64,000 nucleotides of DNA from Candidatus Melainabacteria bacterium (GTDB lineage Bacteria > Cyanobacteriota > Vampirovibrionia > Obscuribacterales > Obscuribacteraceae), in NCBI GenBank assembly GCA_003153555.1, contig PLZS01000206.1, positions 1 through 64,000 on the forward strand, given 5' to 3'. A model generated the notes under the pieces. It was not told the origin of the DNA. It worked only from the letters and a program-made list of their open reading frames with translations, and made no database searches. This document shows, one piece after another, positions 25,497 to 33,779 of the stretch. Position 1 is the stretch's first letter, and each line of letters opens with the position of its first letter. A program made the position numbers and the translations under genes.

Positions 25497-26453
25497 CTAA
25501 ACTACTGACGAAAATCGGCTACCCTGGCTGGTTCCACGCCGAGCCATCTCGTTGTCGATGGCGTCCATTACGTGCCTTTTGTCAAAGCACCATTCAGGAC
25601 CGACAACATCATTTCGTGAACCTTCAGCGACAAGACGCATGATGATTTGATGTGGTGGCAACATCTCTAAAGAATCGCAGACCATTTGCACGTATTTTGC
25701 CTCGCTCAAGAAAGTGATATTGCCATTTTGCAAATCACGTTCCATTGGCGTGCCTTTGTAAACGCAGAGCTGATGAATCTTCACTCCGTCTACGGACGAA
25801 TTGGCAACTTTGCGTACTGTTTCGAACATCTCTTCTTCTGTTTCGCCGGGCAATCCAAAAATGAGATGCGTGGCAACTTTCAGGCGACGAGCTTTGGCTC
25901 TTTCTAGGGCATCGAAAAACTCTTCCGCTGAATGACCGCGGTTGATCAGGTCAAGTGTCCGATTGTGAATAGTCTGAAGACCAACTTCCAGCCAAACAAA
26001 GGTCTTTTCATCGTATTCAGCTAGCAAATCGAGCACGTTGTCTGGCATACAATCCGGCCTGGTGCCGATGCACAGGCCGACCACATCCTCAAATTCAAAG
26101 CAGACATCGTACAGGCTTCGCAAAACGGCCTGCGGCGCATACGTATTAGTGAATGCCTGAAAGTAGCCGAGAAATTTCTTCGCTTTATATCTGCCGGTTA
26201 TTCGCTCAATGCCTGTGCTTAACTGCTCTCTCACGTTGAGAGTATTGTCGATAGTGGGCGCACCGGACCCTTTTTCGTCACAAAAAGTACAACCACCGAA
26301 GGCGCGAACGCCGTCGCGGTTCGGACAAGTAAATCCAGCGTCAATTGGCACTCGATAAACTCGAGTTCCGAAATATTCCTTCAAGTAATTATTGAAAGTA
26401 CGATATCTTGGCGAGCCAGTCTCGACTGTTTTAACATCAAGTTGCGTGTTCAT
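25497..26453 (-). CDS. TIGR01212-family (YhcC-like) radical SAM protein
   Basis: A 318-residue protein with an atypically spaced 4Fe-4S cluster motif: Cys43, then Cys55 and Cys58 (FTCPNRDGVRAFGGCTFC). Other family motifs are YFQAFTNTYA, CIGTRPDCMPD, WLEVGLQTIHNRTLDLINRGH and HLIFGLPGETEEEM. The family is widely conserved but its reaction is not firmly established; the fold relates to tRNA-modifying and oxygen-independent oxidases. It has only the radical SAM core, with no extra domain. Read on its own strand, it is preceded by a spacer holding the tRNA-Glu on the other strand. Confidence 0.93.
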   Translation of the reverse strand: MNTQLDVKTVETGSPRYRTFNNYLKEYFGTRVYRVPIDAGFTCPNRDGVRAFGGCTFCDEKGSGAPTIDNTLNVREQLSTGIERITGRYKAKKFLGYFQAFTNTYAPQAVLRSLYDVCFEFEDVVGLCIGTRPDCMPDNVLDLLAEYDEKTFVWLEVGLQTIHNRTLDLINRGHSAEEFFDALERAKARRLKVATHLIFGLPGETEEEMFETVRKVANSSVDGVKIHQLCVYKGTPMERDLQNGNITFLSEAKYVQMVCDSLEMLPPHQIIMRLVAEGSRNDVVGPEWCFDKRHVMDAIDNEMARRGTSQGSRFSSVV

Positions 26454-26545
26454 AGGCGCAAGGAGCTTCGTTATGCGGAGATTGGGGAGTGCGAAAGGTC
26501 AATACTACTACGAGTTGCCAGTAATAAGTAATGAAGCGCATTGAG

Positions 26546-26575
26546 TTGACACTGTTTGGTGCGTTTTGTTATTCT
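26546..26575 (+). promoter_or_regulatory. candidate sigma-70 promoter of tRNA-Glu
   Basis: A perfect -35 TTGACA at 26546-26551 and a -10-like TATTCT at 26570-26575, 18 bp apart. Transcription would start near 26582, about 26 bases before the tRNA. Confidence 0.55.
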
Positions 26576-26607
26576 GACTTCCTGATGCTGTCTGCGTCTT
26601 AGACTAT

Positions 26608-26680
26608 GCCCCCATCGTCTAGAGGCCCAGGACACCTCCCTTTCACGGAGGTAACGGGGATTCGAATTCCCCTGGGGGTA
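26608..26680 (+). tRNA. tRNA-Glu (anticodon UUC)
   Basis: A complete cloverleaf of 73 bases. The acceptor stem is GCCCCCA with TGGGGGT (one G-U pair at position 1-72), then discriminator A. The anticodon stem is CCTCC/GGAGG with loop CTTTCAC, giving anticodon TTC at 26642-26644. The T arm is GGGGATTCGAATTCCCC. The 3' CCA is not encoded. The D-arm TCGTCTAGAGGCCCAGGACA is as in other bacterial tRNA-Glu. A T-run (GATTTTTTAT) begins 1-2 bases after the gene. Confidence 0.97.
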
Positions 26681-26925
26681 GATTTTTTATAGGCGCTCTG
26701 TCGCCTTCGGCTCCGCCGCGCAAACCCGTTCGCTGCCCGCGTTCATGCCGCGCTTGTCATGTGCTCGGACTGATTGGTTCGTTGCACAGTTCCTGATATC
26801 ACTCGCCTGAAAGCGGTACTGCGACTCGGAATAATCCACTGTTCGAACTTATCAGCTTTGTCCATAAGAAGCACCGAACACAACAGTGTCAAAAATCGTC
26901 GTACAATTTAGATGTAACGACACAG

Positions 26926-28167
26926 GTGCGACAAATGGAAACAGAGAGCAAGCCGATCAGACTTGGCGAATTGCTCACCCGAGTTGGCTTACTGCGCGCG
27001 CACGAGTTGACTGAGGCTATTCAAATCGCCGGAGAAACGGGGTTACCGATAGGTCGCGTCTTGATTATGTCTGGATATCTGACCGATCAGGAATTACAAG
27101 CTGCTGTTCAGGCTCAGTCATTTTTGAAAGACAAAGTGATCGACATGGACATGGCAGTGAATGCACTGCACAAGGTTTCGCAGGAAGAAGTCACGTTCGA
27201 TCAAGCTTTGCGGCAACTGGGCTGGGTTACTAAATCAACTCACCAGACTGCCAAATTGGGCGAATTAGTTCTAGGCGCCGAACTTGTCACTCAAGATCAA
27301 TTAAACGAAGCCTTGCGCACTAGTCAAGAAACAGGGTTACCGCTTGGTCGAGTCCTGGTGCTAACGCAAGCAATGTCGGACGAATTGTTGTCCGCTGCGC
27401 TGACGGCGCAAGTTCTTGTTCGGGACGGGAAAATCGCTAGAGATCAAGCCATCCAGGGGCTCAAATCGGCGAGACGCCGACGTGTAACCATTGAAGTTTC
27501 GCTCATGGATCACGGCTTTTATCGCCCACCCCAGCGCCAATCAGTCAAACTCGGCGAACTCCTCGTTCTTTCGGGTCTAGTCAACGAAGGCGATTTGATG
27601 AACGCCTTGGAATTAGGATTGACGAAAGAAATGCCTATTGGTCAAGTTCTCGTTGAGTCTGGATACATATCGAAAGACATTTTGCTGGCATCTTTGAAGT
27701 TGCAAGAGATGGTAACAAACGGCACGCTCAATGCGCTCCAAGCGTCAGAAGCAATTCGCCAAGTTGCCACACGTGGATTTTCGATCGCACAAGCTGTTGC
27801 AGAATTGGGCTTACTCAAATTTGACGCCAATGAAACTATCCGATTAGGCGAGATCCTCAAGGCGTCCGGCGTTATAACAGATGACGACATAAAAAAGGCG
27901 ATCGAATTGAGTTCGCGCAATTCGGCTTTGGTAGGCAAGATGCTCTTGGTGACAGGAATGATCGACGAAGCTACATTGCATGCATCTCTGCGCTGTCAAT
28001 TTCTTTTGCGGGAAGGTTTTTTGAAAATGGAACAAGCAATCGTTGCATTGAGCCATTGCCAACGCAATCGCTGCAGTTTTGATGATGCGCTTCAAGAATT
28101 GGGCTGGACAATCAACACGCGCATGCAAGATGTTGTCGACATCGCCGACGAGCCGCACGAGTTTTGA
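26926..28167 (+). CDS. protein of four tandem MshEN-like (c-di-GMP-binding-type) domains
   Basis: A 413-residue soluble protein built of four repeats beginning at residues 12, 110, 208 and 306, an exact 98-residue period. Each repeat opens with two ~24-residue motifs, [RK]LGE[LI]L..G.(V/L)....L..A and (I/L/V)G..L...G.........A..Q, joined by a five-residue linker, then a helical half ending in a QELGW/RQLGW-like turn. That layout matches the MshEN domain at the N-terminus of type II secretion and pilus ATPases, some of which bind cyclic di-GMP. No ATPase is attached here. The start may be GTG 26926 or ATG 26935. The stop TGA abuts the ATG of the response regulator, so the two are cotranslated. 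c-di-GMP binding is inferred. Confidence 0.85.
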   Translation: MRQMETESKPIRLGELLTRVGLLRAHELTEAIQIAGETGLPIGRVLIMSGYLTDQELQAAVQAQSFLKDKVIDMDMAVNALHKVSQEEVTFDQALRQLGWVTKSTHQTAKLGELVLGAELVTQDQLNEALRTSQETGLPLGRVLVLTQAMSDELLSAALTAQVLVRDGKIARDQAIQGLKSARRRRVTIEVSLMDHGFYRPPQRQSVKLGELLVLSGLVNEGDLMNALELGLTKEMPIGQVLVESGYISKDILLASLKLQEMVTNGTLNALQASEAIRQVATRGFSIAQAVAELGLLKFDANETIRLGEILKASGVITDDDIKKAIELSSRNSALVGKMLLVTGMIDEATLHASLRCQFLLREGFLKMEQAIVALSHCQRNRCSFDDALQELGWTINTRMQDVVDIADEPHEF

Positions 28168-28851
28168 ATGGCTAAAATTTTGCACGTTGAAGACGACGCC
28201 GAGTTAGCAGCGCGTGTTTCCCACTGGTTTAGTCTAGAAGGACATGTCTGCGAAACCGCTTACACCGGAAGCGACGCTTTGCAGTTGCTTAAGAACTTTC
28301 ATTATGACGTGATATTGCTGGATTGGAGTCTGCCGGACATATCAGGAATTGAAGTCTGCAATCAATATCGAAAGTCTGGCGGTATGTCCAGGATTATCTT
28401 TTTGACCGGAAGAGAAGACGTGGCTGATAAGGAAGCTGCTCTTGATATGGGAGGCGACGACTTTGTCGTCAAACCGTTTCACATACGCGAACTTTCAGCT
28501 AGAGTGCGAAGCGCGTTGAGAAGACCGGCTGATTCTTTTCAAGCTGCTCTAAAAATAAATGATGTAACCTTGGACGTAACTCGGAGGACCATGATTGTCA
28601 ACGAAACGGATTGCCGATTGATGCCAAAAGAGGTCGCGTTACTGGAATATTTGATGCGGCATACCAATCAAGTTTTCGGTACGAAAAAATTGCTGTCTGC
28701 CGTCTGGCCCAGTGACAGTGGAGCTTCTGAAGGTTCGGTTAGAACATCCATGCATACTCTTCGTAAGAAACTAGAAACAGCTGGCAAGCCTGACTTCATT
28801 TCTACTGTGCTCGGTGAAGGTTACACTATTAAAAGCACTGAAGAATGCTAG
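28168..28851 (+). CDS. OmpR/PhoB-family response regulator
   Basis: A 227-residue two-domain regulator. The receiver has the acidic pair E8/D9/D10, phospho-acceptor Asp52 (VILLDWSLPD), switch Thr in IIFLTGRE and Lys in FVVKPF. The C-terminal half is a winged-helix DNA-binding domain (LMPKEVALLEYLMRHTNQVFGTKKLL...GSVRTSMHTLRKKLETAG...VLGEGYTI). It begins directly at the stop of the MshEN-repeat gene. The two histidine kinases at 30.0-33.7 kb are candidates for its partner, though the THEP1/SWIM gene on the opposite strand lies between. Confidence 0.95.
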   Translation: MAKILHVEDDAELAARVSHWFSLEGHVCETAYTGSDALQLLKNFHYDVILLDWSLPDISGIEVCNQYRKSGGMSRIIFLTGREDVADKEAALDMGGDDFVVKPFHIRELSARVRSALRRPADSFQAALKINDVTLDVTRRTMIVNETDCRLMPKEVALLEYLMRHTNQVFGTKKLLSAVWPSDSGASEGSVRTSMHTLRKKLETAGKPDFISTVLGEGYTIKSTEEC

Positions 28852-28967
28852 CATTTGCTGAATGCAGGGTCATTAATATATCTGGTCGCAATGTATCAAT
28901 GCCGTGACTCAACTAGCCTGCACAGCTCTTGGTGATGATACCAGATATGATACTACCTGAGGAATCC

Positions 28968-29882
28968 TCAGCAAACTGGAAGCGCAGATGATGTTGCTAT
29001 CCCAGGGAACGGTTCAGAAGCTGCGGCCAATGAAATTAAGATACTAATTTCATGAGAACACGTTTGAGGGTACCCTGTATACTTGCCCACACCATGGTGC
29101 AGATCGCAATCACAATTGAAGGTGCCGTTTCTCCAAGTGATTAGATGGTCGCGTTCCTTGCCACCGACGCGATACTCTGAGGTGAGTCCATTCTGCTTAA
29201 CTTGACGCACTTTTTTTTGCGCTACAGATCCGATCGAATCTGAAAATAATTTCTCGGCGGAGATGTATTCCGTTTGACAAAGATAGCGATTAAGCAGCGC
29301 GAATACTGTGCGTTGTTGCTGCGAATCTAGCCCCTCAAAGAAATGCGAATTGTTAAATGCGCTAGTCAAGATCGGAGGCAATGCATTTCGATTTTCTTTG
29401 GTTATTTCCACAACGCAAACATTCGGGTACCGTTTCAATTCGACTATTTCTGGCAGGTTGTCACTGACAGCAGAAGCCAAAACATGACTCTGGGTCCTAA
29501 ACAACAAGCGCACGGTCTCAAAAAATTTTCGCGACTGCAGTTGCGGGGCCCCAATATCGTCAATGTAGACTAGCGAATTTTCGACGGAGGTTAGTGCTCT
29601 CTGCAACTCATCAACTATAAAGTGATCAATCACAGGAATATTGACCAAGCATTGAGCGGGCAATCTCCCTAATGAAGATGAATCACTCTGGATCATGAAT
29701 GTTCGCGAGTCACCATCGCTGTTTTGAGCTGAAAGACCAATGAGTCCACCAGCCTCATTCAAGATTGCTTTGGACACTATGCCGCGGCAACTGATCGATT
29801 GGGTCCACTGTAATCGCTCGACTACGGTCTCTACAAGTGTGCTTTTGCCCATTCCAGGTGGTGCGATCAACAGAAATTTCAT
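28968..29882 (-). CDS. THEP1-like P-loop NTPase fused to a C-terminal SWIM zinc finger
   Basis: A 304-residue protein. The N-terminal ~170 residues resemble small NTPases of the THEP1 (DUF265) type: Walker A APPGMGKST at 7-15, CRGIVSKAILNEAGGLIGLSA in the place of the conserved Cys-Gly-strand, and a Walker B-like SLVYIDDIG. The C-terminal ~60 residues hold a SWIM motif, C257-D-C259, then C275-S-H277 (CxC-x15-CxH), in the usual beta-strand setting (LITWRNGTFNCDC). SWIM fingers bind DNA or proteins. I do not know this combination as a described family. It is divergent from the sensor kinase genes and convergent with the response regulator. Confidence 0.75.
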   Translation of the reverse strand: MKFLLIAPPGMGKSTLVETVVERLQWTQSISCRGIVSKAILNEAGGLIGLSAQNSDGDSRTFMIQSDSSSLGRLPAQCLVNIPVIDHFIVDELQRALTSVENSLVYIDDIGAPQLQSRKFFETVRLLFRTQSHVLASAVSDNLPEIVELKRYPNVCVVEITKENRNALPPILTSAFNNSHFFEGLDSQQQRTVFALLNRYLCQTEYISAEKLFSDSIGSVAQKKVRQVKQNGLTSEYRVGGKERDHLITWRNGTFNCDCDLHHGVGKYTGYPQTCSHEISILISLAAASEPFPGIATSSALPVC

Positions 29883-30036
29883 GCATTTTCATCCTATAGT
29901 GAATGTGGTTGATGCACAATTAGACATCGGTTGTCGTCAAAATCTCGTCAAAGTGATCGACAAAAATTTGTTGAGATGGCGGTCAAATCAAGGCCAAAAG
30001 TCTTGCTGATACAATGAGGCAATCGCGCACTGGAGA

Positions 30037-31866
30037 TTGACTAGCTTGTTTCGTAGAATGTCGGTCTGGCATAAATTGCTTTTGCTGGTTCTAATTCCAC
30101 TCGTATTCGAAATCTTTTTTGCCTCATCCCTGGCTTTGCTTCTTAGTTACGCAGAAGAGCAGACCGATCGGTATGAGAAATCCAAAGAAGTAGTTTTGCG
30201 CATTAACATGGCTGAGAGTGGTCTTGCCCACACTATGCTCGCCATTTTCTTAGGTTTTATTTCCCATTCAGAGCACTTCGGCGTTGAGCTTGATCGTGCC
30301 ACCGAGACGATGCGCGAAAGCAGAAATATGATTGCCAGCACCGAGCATATCAGACCCGAATTAGCATATGCCATTGCGCCTGTTCCCAAAGCGCTCGACC
30401 GTGCCATGGACATCCTAACTGAGTTGAAGAGACTTCAAGCTGACCCCAATGTGCCTATAAGCAAAGAACTTAGCTACATTTACCGAGACGTGTTCCCTTT
30501 TATCCATGAGCTTCGGCAAATTACAGAGAACTTGATTCGAGCTGAAAACGACATGCGTGCGGTTGCTCCGCGTGAGCTTGAGGTTTTTCGTAACGCCGTA
30601 TTTGTCATTTTGGGTTTCGGATTATTATTCAGCACAATTATTTCAGTTACCGCCTCTATTGTTTTTTCGAAAAATATTGTTAGACGGTTACAGCAGATCG
30701 AAAAGAATGCACAGCTTCTGGCAATACGAGCACCATTTACCGCTGAGGCGATTGGCGCAGATGAGATTGACAAACTAGCAATCTCATTGGAAGAGGCGAG
30801 CCATGTTCTTACCGAGACTAGACAAAGAGAGTTAACGATCCTGGACGTAGCAACCGACGTCATTTGCTCTTTTGATAAACGATTTCGATTCACCGCAGTT
30901 GGTGCAGCGGCTTTGCCCTCTTGGGGTTATGAGCCCGATGATCTGCTTGGTGAGTCGCTCATCTCATTGCAGGTAAAGGAAGACGAACCGTCTTTTCGCG
31001 CCGCTCTCGCATCAATAACAGGATCTGATGCCTGTGGAGAATTCAATAGTCAATTGATTTGCAAAGATGGCAACTTGAAGGACATTCTCTGGAAAGTAAA
31101 ATGGGTCGGAGCAACTCAGTCCTTTTACTGTGTCGCGCACGATATCAGTGAACGACGAGCTGCGGAAAGAATGAAACAGCGCTTCATTGCGATAGCCAGC
31201 CACGATTTAAGAACTCCGCTTTCATCTATCTCGGTGACACTTTCTATTTTAATCGCAGGAGGAGTCGGGGAAGTACCTGCCAAAGCTCAGAAAATATTGC
31301 AAAAGGCTGACGAGAATCTAGAAAGATTGATGGATTTAATCAGAGATTTGCTCGATCTGGAAAAATTGGAAGCCGGTAAGATCGTCATGAGCATGAGTGT
31401 TGTCAGCGCTATGGACGTCTGTTTGACTGCTTGCGATTCACTGGAGTTCCTTGCTGACTCTCTTGATGTGATCATCGCCAAACCATTCATTGATGCCACT
31501 TTGCGTGCTGACGAAAGAAGCCTGGTACGCGTTGTGACCAACTTGCTGGCTAACGCAATTAAATTTTCACCGCGTGGTTCGACAGTTAGTGTGATGATTA
31601 AGAACTTGCCCGGCATGACTGAAATCAGTGTCACCGATCAAGGTCCGGGCATTCCCGTGCAAGATCGAGAAATCATCTTTGAAAAGTTCAGGCAATCCAA
31701 ATCGAAGGCGAACACAGCCATTAAAGGAACAGGATTAGGATTGGCCATATCCAAATTAATTACAGAGGCGCATGGCGGAACAATCGGCGTCGACAGTGTT
31801 GAGGGGCAGGGTAGCTGTTTTTACATTCGCATCCCGAGCTTTGAAGATGGGGAAGGCGAAGAATGA
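30037..31866 (+). CDS. membrane sensor histidine kinase (HAMP-PAS-HisKA-HATPase)
   Basis: About 609 residues. A first membrane helix (LLLLVLIPLVFEIFFASSLALLL), a ~140-residue external sensor domain of helical character and a second helix (about 183-207) are followed by a HAMP region, a PAS domain (about 265-375), the dimerisation/phospho-acceptor domain with His near 388 (ASHDLRTPLSSIS) and an HATPase with N, G1 and G2 boxes (NLLANAIKFS, DQGPGIP, GTGLGLAISKL). The start is unclear: TTG 30037, TTG 30046 (ten bases after GGAG) or ATG 30058. It overlaps the next kinase gene by ATGA. The paired arrangement suggests gene duplication. Confidence 0.93.
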   Translation: MTSLFRRMSVWHKLLLLVLIPLVFEIFFASSLALLLSYAEEQTDRYEKSKEVVLRINMAESGLAHTMLAIFLGFISHSEHFGVELDRATETMRESRNMIASTEHIRPELAYAIAPVPKALDRAMDILTELKRLQADPNVPISKELSYIYRDVFPFIHELRQITENLIRAENDMRAVAPRELEVFRNAVFVILGFGLLFSTIISVTASIVFSKNIVRRLQQIEKNAQLLAIRAPFTAEAIGADEIDKLAISLEEASHVLTETRQRELTILDVATDVICSFDKRFRFTAVGAAALPSWGYEPDDLLGESLISLQVKEDEPSFRAALASITGSDACGEFNSQLICKDGNLKDILWKVKWVGATQSFYCVAHDISERRAAERMKQRFIAIASHDLRTPLSSISVTLSILIAGGVGEVPAKAQKILQKADENLERLMDLIRDLLDLEKLEAGKIVMSMSVVSAMDVCLTACDSLEFLADSLDVIIAKPFIDATLRADERSLVRVVTNLLANAIKFSPRGSTVSVMIKNLPGMTEISVTDQGPGIPVQDREIIFEKFRQSKSKANTAIKGTGLGLAISKLITEAHGGTIGVDSVEGQGSCFYIRIPSFEDGEGEE

Positions 31867-33659
31867 AGCTGGCGACAAAAGGATTGCTGGTCGTAAGCTT
31901 GCCTCTTATTTTTCAAGCGTTGATCGTGTCGGTCTTGGTGGGGCTGCTGCTTCAGACCCAAGAGCTGGCTTATAAAGAAGCTAGAGTGAACGACATTATT
32001 TCAGAGTGTAATCAGCTCTCCATCAACATAGCAGCGGCGATTCAATCAGCATTTTTCGATAACAAAAAAACCGCTATTTTGGCGTCTCCATCGATACCAG
32101 GTGATTTGGATTTCATCAGACCAAGCGTGCGGAGTTTGCAAGAGCGCCTAGCCGAGCAGCCGGAAGAAGCTGAAAATATCAAGCGTCTTTCTCAGTTTAC
32201 AGAAAGATTTATTCGCCAGTTTAAGACGGCAAAAGAAGCGGATACTTCCCCTAAAAATGTTGGGTTTCAACTGCGAAATCTTCCCACAATAAAATTGCTG
32301 GTTACTAACGATCACTTATACAACATCTTCACAGATACGATTGCAGTTGAAAATCAAGCGCATACCGAACTGCCTCAAAAAAGAGAAAAAGCGCGATCTT
32401 TGATCCGCATATGGCTACTGTTAGCAGTCGGGGCCAATATCCTTTCCGCTCTCGGGCTTGCTTACTTCAGCTCGAAAACGATCAGCAAACCTCTAGAGCG
32501 GATGGTCAAAAATGCGATAAACATTTCTAGGCGTCAGCCGCTAGAGCCTGAACTAATAGGCGGCAACGAGCTTGCACATCTCGATCAGGTTTTGCATTCG
32601 GTTGATTCGGCTATCGAGGAAGCTCTCACCAAAGAAAGAGATTTGATTGCTTATGCTGCCGACTTGGTTTTTTCAGTTGATAGGCATGGCATATTTCAAA
32701 GCGTCAATCCATTTGCAGAATCGATGCTTGGATTCGAACCTGAAAAGTTGATTGGAACCTCAATTTTGTCAGTAATTGCCGAGGCAGATCGGGAGAAGAC
32801 AATCCAGTTCCTGAGTAACCAATATCGAGACGGTGAAGCAATTGCAATTGAAATCATGATGCAACCGAGAAACCAAAATGTGATTGACACCGCTTGGTCA
32901 GCCATTTGGTCGCAACGGCAAGAAAGCATTTTTTGTGTTGCTCACGACATCACCGAACGTAAACATGTCGAGCGTTTGAAACAAGATTTCATTGCCATGT
33001 TGAGCCACGATTTAAGAACTCCATTGATGTCAGTGCTCAGCTCCATCAATCTTGTGCAAGCTGGCGCCGCAGGCGAGGTCAGCGCCCGTACTGAAAGTGA
33101 ATTGAACAAAGTCGAACGAAGTATCGATCATTTGATTGAACTCGTCAATGATTTGCTCGATTTCGAAAAATTGGAAGCGGGCAGAATGGACTTTGACATT
33201 TTGCCAATCAGTTTTAACGAAGTGTTGGACGAATCTCTGCGCCTAGTTCAAGCACTTACCGAGCAAAAACGAGTTAAGATTGGCTCTCCGACGAAAGATT
33301 TCACAGTGGCAGGAGATCAGCGCAAATTGATTCAAGTTATCGTGAATCTACTTTCTAATGCGCTCAAGCATTCACCTGAAGATGGGTTAGTGCAAATCCA
33401 AACGCAATCAACAGGCAACATGGTAGAAATATCCATTCATGATCAAGGTCCTGGTGTGCCCGATCAGTATGCCGAAATAATCTTTACACCCTTTGAACAA
33501 ATTTCGACACGATCTACTGCCGCATTGGGCACAGGGTTGGGACTTACGATCTGCAAATTATTGGTCGAAGGGCACGGTGGCAAAATCGGTGTGAGGAATT
33601 CAGATTTATTGCAAGGCAGCGCTTTTTGGTTCACGGTTCCAACTCCTGATTCTACGTAG
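31863..33659 (+). CDS. second membrane sensor histidine kinase, paralogue of the first
   Basis: A 598-residue kinase with the same order as its neighbour: membrane helix, ~140-residue external domain, membrane helix (LIRIWLLLAVGANILSALGLAY), HAMP, PAS, HisKA with His near 381 (LSHDLRTPLMSVLSS) and HATPase (NLLSNALKHSP, DQGPGVP, GTGLGLTICKL). The ATG lies in the ATGA of the previous stop. The sensor domains differ more than the kinase cores, so the two probably read different signals, or act as a heteromeric pair. The nearest DNA-binding response regulator is at 28168. Confidence 0.94.
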   Translation: MKLATKGLLVVSLPLIFQALIVSVLVGLLLQTQELAYKEARVNDIISECNQLSINIAAAIQSAFFDNKKTAILASPSIPGDLDFIRPSVRSLQERLAEQPEEAENIKRLSQFTERFIRQFKTAKEADTSPKNVGFQLRNLPTIKLLVTNDHLYNIFTDTIAVENQAHTELPQKREKARSLIRIWLLLAVGANILSALGLAYFSSKTISKPLERMVKNAINISRRQPLEPELIGGNELAHLDQVLHSVDSAIEEALTKERDLIAYAADLVFSVDRHGIFQSVNPFAESMLGFEPEKLIGTSILSVIAEADREKTIQFLSNQYRDGEAIAIEIMMQPRNQNVIDTAWSAIWSQRQESIFCVAHDITERKHVERLKQDFIAMLSHDLRTPLMSVLSSINLVQAGAAGEVSARTESELNKVERSIDHLIELVNDLLDFEKLEAGRMDFDILPISFNEVLDESLRLVQALTEQKRVKIGSPTKDFTVAGDQRKLIQVIVNLLSNALKHSPEDGLVQIQTQSTGNMVEISIHDQGPGVPDQYAEIIFTPFEQISTRSTAALGTGLGLTICKLLVEGHGGKIGVRNSDLLQGSAFWFTVPTPDST

Positions 33660-33779
33660 GCGCAGTTTGCTTTGGACGAACAAACGAATGGACGTCAAAG
33701 TCTTGTCTAGGCGTGCTCTCCAGATGCAGCTTTCAATGTTTAGCGGCCGGGGAGTACAGATTACGTTGTCCCTGTTAAG

